Positions 33,094 to 37,342 of a stretch of DNA of 37,342 nt are shown one piece after another; the stretch's first letter is position 1, and every line of letters begins with the position of its first letter. The notes under the pieces were generated by a model. The model was not told where the DNA came from and did no database searches. It was given only the letters and a program-made list of their open reading frames with translations. The DNA comes from Hyphomicrobium sp. (GTDB lineage: Bacteria > Pseudomonadota > Alphaproteobacteria > Rhizobiales > Hyphomicrobiaceae). The position numbers and the translations under genes are program-made. The stretch covers positions 1 to 37,342 of the forward strand of contig NZ_JADZBI010000120.1 of NCBI RefSeq assembly GCF_020852195.1, in the 5' to 3' direction.

Positions 33094-34806
33094 TCAAACG
33101 ACGAAACCCAGGTGCGTTCTCTGCTCAGTCCAATCGAGCGGCAGATCCTTGCCGAGCTTGAGGAGACGCGTTGGGCTCAAGTCGATGGGCTGCCGCCCCT
33201 CGAGGCAGTCGCGCACGATGTCGGGAGCAAGATATGAGAGGCGCACCAGCGCACTAACATGCCCTTTGCCCGTGCCAAGTCGCTGAGTCATGGACTCGAT
33301 GCTGTCGTCCGAGCCTGCGAGAAGCGCGGTTCTGAACGAGAAGGCATCGCGTAACAAGCTGACAAGCCCGGCTTGAACCTCCGATCGGGCACCGGTCTCG
33401 ACGACAATGCGCATACCTTTTCCCGCCCGACGCAGGGAAGCCGCAAACGAGAGAGCGAGGGAATTCACATCTTGCCAACCCGCAGACCGACTGGCCCCGA
33501 GCCTTTCCGCCAGCATGCCGCGGTCGATGCGAACAATAATCCGATCCTCTGCGACGGCGACCTGCTGGACGACGGCCTTGATGAACTCCCTCAGGTCCAC
33601 AGGCGGATGGGTCAGCCAACTCTGCGCCAGCTCGGACGCTCTGCGCAGAACGAGGTTGAGCGACTGTGCATCGAATTCGAACGGCGCAATCGCGTCGCTT
33701 ACCTCGCATCTGGATGACAGGAAGGCTCGGAGTTGATCCATCACCAACCCCTCGACCTCACCTGCCGGGATGCGCATGCCACCCTGCGCTGCAGGCCGGG
33801 TGCCCTCCAAGAGCGATGTCGAGATGTAGTAACGATACCGCTTGCCGCGCTTGTTGGCATGCGTCGGTGTCATGCGACACCCGTGAGCATCGACTATCAG
33901 GCCCGCAAACAGGCTCGGCGCCTCGGCCCCAACACCCAAAGATCGCTCCTGACGATTGGCCGTGAGCTTATCCTGCACGAGCTGCCAAAGATCACGATCG
34001 ACGATAGCTTCATGCTGACCTGGATACACATTACCTTGATGGGCTATCTCTCCCCGGTAGATGCGGTTCTGGAGCAGCGTATAGAGCGCCCCTCTGGAGA
34101 ATGGCTGGCCGCCCGAGAGCCGTCCGCCAGCACCTTCGCGGCGCTTGCTCATGATGCCATTGCGATCCAGCTCCGCGCGAAGTAAGGCGACCGATCCCAG
34201 CTCCGCATAGCGTCGGAAGATCAAGCGAACGGTGTCTGCCTCTGTCCCGCTGACGATCAGCTTCCGATCCTTGACGTCATACCCCAGCGGAACGTTACCG
34301 CCCATCCACATGCCCTTTGCCTTGGAAGCGGCAATCTTGTCCCGGATCCGTTCACCAGCAATCTCGCGCTCGAACTGTGCGAAGGAGAGCAGCATGTTGA
34401 GCGTAAGCCGCCCCATAGACGTCGTCGTATTGAACTGCTGGGTTACCGAGACGAAGGACGCGTTGTGTCCATCCAGGACATCGACGATCTTGGCAAAATC
34501 TGCCAATGACCGCGTCAGTCGATCGACCTTGTAGACGACCACGATCTGGACCTTGCCGGCCTTGATATCGTTGAGCAGCCGCTGAAGGGCGGGCCGCTCC
34601 ATCGTACCGCCCGAGAGTCCCCCGTCATCGTACATGTCGGGCACAACCACCCAGCCGGCATGGCGCTGGCTGGTGACATAGGCTTCACAAGCCTCCCGTT
34701 GAGCATCGAGAGAGTTGAATTCCTGCTCGAGCCCCTCATCGGACGACTTTCGAGTGTAGATAGCACAATGAACAGTCGAGGAGGATCGATGGTCAGCTTT
34801 CCGCAT
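33094..34806 (-). CDS. Large serine recombinase
   Basis: 570-residue site-specific recombinase. The resolvase/invertase domain starts AIYTRKSSDEG, with nucleophile Ser21 and the flanking Arg, and includes YKVDRLTRS and the E-helix region AQFEREIAGERIRDKI. The Recombinase domain (about 165-265) follows (GGNVPLGYDV, SRGALYTLLQNRIYRGE). The zinc-ribbon region is degenerate: FAGLIVDAHGCRMTP has one Cys instead of CxxC. A long coiled C-terminal part and an extra domain (about 440-570, SYLAPDIVRDCLEGRQP) follow. ATG 34806 has GGAG 7 bases upstream. It overlaps the DUF2924 gene by 14 bp, hence is translationally coupled. Lower G/C than its surroundings by eye. Confidence 0.93.
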   Translation of the reverse strand: MRKADHRSSSTVHCAIYTRKSSDEGLEQEFNSLDAQREACEAYVTSQRHAGWVVVPDMYDDGGLSGGTMERPALQRLLNDIKAGKVQIVVVYKVDRLTRSLADFAKIVDVLDGHNASFVSVTQQFNTTTSMGRLTLNMLLSFAQFEREIAGERIRDKIAASKAKGMWMGGNVPLGYDVKDRKLIVSGTEADTVRLIFRRYAELGSVALLRAELDRNGIMSKRREGAGGRLSGGQPFSRGALYTLLQNRIYRGEIAHQGNVYPGQHEAIVDRDLWQLVQDKLTANRQERSLGVGAEAPSLFAGLIVDAHGCRMTPTHANKRGKRYRYYISTSLLEGTRPAAQGGMRIPAGEVEGLVMDQLRAFLSSRCEVSDAIAPFEFDAQSLNLVLRRASELAQSWLTHPPVDLREFIKAVVQQVAVAEDRIIVRIDRGMLAERLGASRSAGWQDVNSLALSFAASLRRAGKGMRIVVETGARSEVQAGLVSLLRDAFSFRTALLAGSDDSIESMTQRLGTGKGHVSALVRLSYLAPDIVRDCLEGRQPIDLSPTRLLKLGKDLPLDWTEQRTHLGFVV

Positions 34807-35266
34807 CACCGATCTCCGATACTGCCGATCGCGATCTCAGACCAAAGAAGCGCGGCCCGGACCAGTGCGCACCCGTGATCTCTCGCGCGACCACGGAAAG
34901 CGATTGGTAACGCCGTCCCTTCCACTCCACGCCATCGGCATAGACCAGAACCGTGTGCGTCACACCGTGCCACTCGCGCACCAAACGCGTACCGGGCTTC
35001 AAGGTGATCGGCGGCGCAGGTTTGCGAGCATGACCATCTTGAGGAGCAGCACCACGTGGCTCCAGCTTTCGCATGAGAGATTTGGAGAGGCCGCCGAGCG
35101 CCCTCTCCTGAAACTTGTATATGATCCCCCGGATTAGAAGATCACGCGACAGACGCATCGGCGGCTGCATTCGGTGCAGCCGCCGCCACTCCATGCGCAA
35201 CTCGAAGAGGGTTAGCGCACTGAGCCGCTCAATCTCCGCCGCGACATCGATCGCCGGTTTGGGCAT
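34793..35266 (-). CDS. DUF2924 domain-containing protein
   Basis: 157 residues, mostly the DUF2924 domain, which is recurrently found beside serine recombinases in alphaproteobacteria; function unknown. Recognisable are EIERLSALTLFELRMEWRRL, LIRGIIYKFQERALGGLSK and the C-terminal ITGAHWSGPRFFGL. It begins 1 base after the DUF3489 stop (TGATATG) and overlaps the recombinase start. A GTG at 35311 has a strong SD (AAGGAG) and would overlap DUF3489 by 44 bp; ATG 35266 better fits the family start. Confidence 0.85.
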   Translation of the reverse strand: MPKPAIDVAAEIERLSALTLFELRMEWRRLHRMQPPMRLSRDLLIRGIIYKFQERALGGLSKSLMRKLEPRGAAPQDGHARKPAPPITLKPGTRLVREWHGVTHTVLVYADGVEWKGRRYQSLSVVAREITGAHWSGPRFFGLRSRSAVSEIGDAES

Positions 35267-35267
35267 A

Positions 35268-35633
35268 TCAACGGCTGCGACGGGTCGCGATACGATAGCG
35301 GCGAGCCTCACCCGACTCCTTGGACGACGTCAGCGTGAAGCCGAGCTTCTTCTTCACCGTTCCGGCCAGAAAGCCGCGCACGCTGTGCTGCTGCCAGTCT
35401 GTCGCGTGCATGATCTCTTCGATGCTCGCCCCATCGGGTCGACTCAAGAGTGTGAGAACCTGCTCTTGCTTCGTGACCCGCGCCTGATTTTGCGGCGCCT
35501 CGAGCTCCGGTGATTTACCGGCCCCAATCCGAGGGCGGCGAAGGTTGGGGGCAGGTTTGGCTTTCGCCGCGACGTTCTTAGAACGCGAGGCTCGCGTCGA
35601 CCTGGAAGAGGCTTCGATTGCGACAGTTGACAT
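35268..35633 (-). CDS. DUF3489 domain-containing protein (winged-helix-like)
   Basis: 121 residues. A basic Ser/Arg/Lys-rich N-terminus (1-40) precedes the DUF3489 domain (about 52-118): TKQEQVLTLLSRPDGASIEE, IMHATDWQQHSVRGFLAGTV, KKKLGFTLTSSK. The pattern looks like a winged helix DNA-binding fold; by inference it could act as regulator or directionality factor. First gene of the three-gene unit, with GGAG 9 bases before the ATG. Confidence 0.85.
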   Translation of the reverse strand: MSTVAIEASSRSTRASRSKNVAAKAKPAPNLRRPRIGAGKSPELEAPQNQARVTKQEQVLTLLSRPDGASIEEIMHATDWQQHSVRGFLAGTVKKKLGFTLTSSKESGEARRYRIATRRSR

Positions 35634-35951
35634 AACTAGAGACTCCGATGGCTGGCGGCGTCGGGATTGGCGCTCGCACCACCCAAAGCCCCGCAGATCG
35701 CGAGGCGAGCCCCTGATTGGGCGGCTTCATCGGCGTGTCAGCCACCCCTAAAGCAATGCGTCCTTTGCACCGGAAGTCCAGCCACCTTCGCCAGGAAAAT
35801 GCGGAACAAGCGCCGTCTAGTTAACGACCTGCGTGCATAGCTTGACGAATTCTGCTTGGCCGAGAAAGCAGTCTCACTCCTCCCGCCGGCCGTACATGGG
35901 TGACGGCGGGGGTACCGAGACGGCTAATCCCTCGATAGCCGACATCAGGCT
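35634..35951. other. Intergenic region between recombinase operon and IS3 remnant
   Basis: About 318 bp with no credible gene. It must contain the promoter of the leftward DUF3489 operon and the left breakpoint of the transposase remnant. An inverted repeat cccgccg / cggcggg (35882-35888, 35904-35910) is present. No IS terminal repeat is recognisable here. Confidence 0.35.
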
Positions 35952-36831
35952 TTGTTCGAGATGACCGGAGCGTGGGGTGTATCGATCCGCCAGGCCTGCG
36001 GGCTCATGCAGATCGCGCCGAAGACGTACCGGTACCGATCGCGGCGCCCCGGACAGGGCGCGCTCGAAGCACGGATCAAGGAACTCTGCGCGACGCGGGT
36101 TCGCTGCGGCTACCGTCGCGTCCACGTGTTATTGCGTCGTGAGGGGTGGGCCATCAACGTGAAGCGTGTTCGTCGGATCTACAGCGGTTTGGGCCTGCAA
36201 TTGCGGAACAAGACGCCGCGCCGGCGGGTGAAGGCGAAGCTGCGTGACGATCGTGCGCCGGCGACCGGCACGCACGACGTGTGGGCGATGGACTTCGTGC
36301 ATGATCAGCTAGCGATGGGCGGCAAAGATCCGGATCCTGACGCTCCTTGACACCTACTCGCGCTACGCGCATTCGATCGATGCGCGTTCGCAATATCGCG
36401 CCGAGAATGTGGTCGCGACGCTGGAGGCTGTTTGCGGTAAGGTGGGCTATCCGAAGGTGATACGGGTGGACCAGGGCACAGAGTTCGTGTCGCGGGATCT
36501 CGACCTGTGGGCCTACGCCCACAACGTCATTCTGGACTTCTCGCGACCCGGCAAGCCGACGGACAACGCGTTCATCGAGGCGTTCAACGGTCGATTGCGA
36601 GCGGAGTGCCTCAACGCACACTGGTTCATGACTCTGGCCGATGCGAGGGAGAAGCTGGAGTGTTGGCGTAAAGACTACAACGAGGTGAGACCGCACGGAG
36701 CGATCGGAAACAAGGCCCCGATCGCGCTATTCAATCCCGCTGACGATACCAGTCCGTCAGTGGCGACGAAGGCCGAAACTCCGGCCTCGAATGAGGGCAC
36801 GTTGGGGCTCAGATCAAAACTCACCCTATGA
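35952..36831 (+). pseudogene. IS3-family transposase OrfB, frameshifted and 5'-truncated
   Basis: Two frames together encode the IS3 OrfB (rve) transposase. The first, to 36350, contains IKELCATRVRCGYRRVHVLL and DVWAMDFVHDQL, the first DDE Asp. The second, from about 36328, reads IRILTLLDTYSRYAHSID, IRVDQGTEFVSRDLDLWAYA (second Asp), and NAFIEAFNGRLRAECLNAHW (Glu), ending at 36831. The frames join at ggcaaagatccgg (36321-36333), where one extra base, probably an A in the A-run, breaks the gene. OrfA is missing. Inactive unless the shift is suppressed. Confidence 0.88.
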
Positions 36832-36856
36832 GCGAGTACCAATCGGGGGCAGGTCA
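35952..36856 (+). mobile_element. IS3-family insertion sequence remnant (left end missing)
   Basis: Includes the broken OrfB and a likely right terminal repeat: aatcgggggcaggtca (36841-36856), i.e. TGACCTGCCCCC inward, a recognised style of IS3/IS407-group end. No matching left end was seen upstream, so the left boundary given is only where coding similarity begins. Confidence 0.6.
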
Positions 36857-36953
36857 CGGCCGAGAGACGGTACGTGACAGCTTCAAGTCCGAGGGCGACC
36901 GATCACAAGCGCACCTCCGTCGGAGGCAGCGAAGCAGAGCAAGTCCTTGCTTT

Positions 36954-37342
36954 CTATTGCAGACGACGAACGAAAGGAAAGTCCTCGCCGCGCCCGCCAA
37001 ATCGCGCTGATTGCACTCCGCCGATGGCGCCACGACGTAGGACTTCGGCACGCGCTTCAGGATCTTTGATGAGCTTCGGAACGAGATCCTGTACATGCGC
37101 GACAAGCTCGGCAATCGATACGACACCATCACTATTGGCATCGCCGCGATAAAGCGAATCGATGAGGGCGGAGGTGAAGACGCCGTGGCCCAGTTCGGTA
37201 AGCTCAAGTGCAGACTGTCCCAAACCTGCAGCTGTCAGCACTGGCCGCCCTGTCGCTTCGAGAAGCCGGCCGATGGCCGCGTCCGACGTGGGGGTGTCGA
37301 AGCGAGATCGGCTGTGGCCGGCTGTCAGCGCACCCGACTCGC
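36954..37342 (-). CDS. Caspase-like (peptidase C14) protein, C-terminal part only
   Basis: The frame is open to the window edge; 128 residues are visible. The first residues (ESGALTAGHS) fit directly after the caspase-like DAC of 'DACxSG', so the catalytic Cys should lie just outside. Next come VLTAAGLGQSALELTELGHG and VFTSALIDSL, the typical C14 small-subunit region, and an EF-hand-like loop DANSDGVVSIAE (D1, N3, D5, G6, E12). The ORF ends FPFVRRLQ. Bacterial C14 proteases often act in signalling or defence; that role here is inference. It is adjacent to the IS3 remnant. Confidence 0.8.
   Translation of the reverse strand, partial: ESGALTAGHSRSRFDTPTSDAAIGRLLEATGRPVLTAAGLGQSALELTELGHGVFTSALIDSLYRGDANSDGVVSIAELVAHVQDLVPKLIKDPEARAEVLRRGAIGGVQSARFGGRGEDFPFVRRLQ

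Noticed and set aside
35548-35560. gggggcaggttt inside DUF3489 resembling the IS3 end
   Set aside because: It lies within an intact coding gene, in the wrong orientation for a left end, and diverges after nine or ten bases.

Overview
The window is GC-rich, mostly chromosomal core DNA from an alphaproteobacterium, most likely order Hyphomicrobiales and possibly a methylotroph-like Hyphomicrobiaceae relative. This is inferred from gene order (aroQ-accB; guaB-MAPEG-rsmB; ppx-rlmE), an RNase E with a long acidic insert, SufBC-type genes, and a short pqqA resembling the Methylobacterium PqqA type. No 16S rRNA or other decisive marker is present, so the genus is open.

Layout. 1-5.1 kb: accB (cut by the window edge) and aroQ, then a periplasmic pair on the minus strand (M48 metalloprotease with TPRs, and a DsbA-like thiol oxidoreductase), and a divergent PLP aminotransferase. 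5.1-9.5 kb: a paired inverted repeat, a secreted M15-type peptidase with its own terminator, and rne with two hairpins in its leader. 10.1-15.5 kb: the cell-wall genes amiC and PBP1A, then prfB, whose reading frame is joined by the classic +1 programmed frameshift. 15.45-15.8 kb: a gene-free stretch that folds into six successive hairpins, most with C-run loops, ending in a textbook intrinsic terminator; this is the strongest candidate for an undescribed RNA. 15.9-18.4 kb: a Tat-exported aldo/keto reductase and an ATP/ADP-carrier-like transporter. 18.4-22.8 kb: an ArsC-like protein, a flavin reductase, an AAC(3)-I-type acetyltransferase, a two-gene SufB/SufC unit, and a DUF3016 protein. 22.9-31.6 kb: purine and RNA-maintenance genes (guaA, guaB, an Aat-like protein, an RsmB-like methyltransferase, rlmE, ppx) with an orphan 29-residue pqqA between guaB and rlmE.

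31.8-37.3 kb is the accessory end. After an M15 peptidase and tRNA-Gln(CTG) comes a lower-GC block: a DUF3489-DUF2924-large serine recombinase operon, a frameshifted IS3-family transposase remnant, and the C-terminal part of a caspase-like (C14) protein with an EF-hand-like loop. The recombinase operon ends near the tRNA 3' end, separated from it by inverted repeats, which suggests an integrated element, though no duplicated tRNA end was seen.

Functionally, most of the window is housekeeping: fatty acid and aromatic precursors (accB, aroQ), envelope quality control and peptidoglycan synthesis and turnover (M48, DsbA-like, amiC, PBP1A, two M15 proteins), GMP synthesis (guaB, guaA), translation and RNA processing (prfB, rne, rlmE, RsmB-like) and Fe-S assembly (SufBC-like). 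Promoters and terminators were called by eye and need experimental support.
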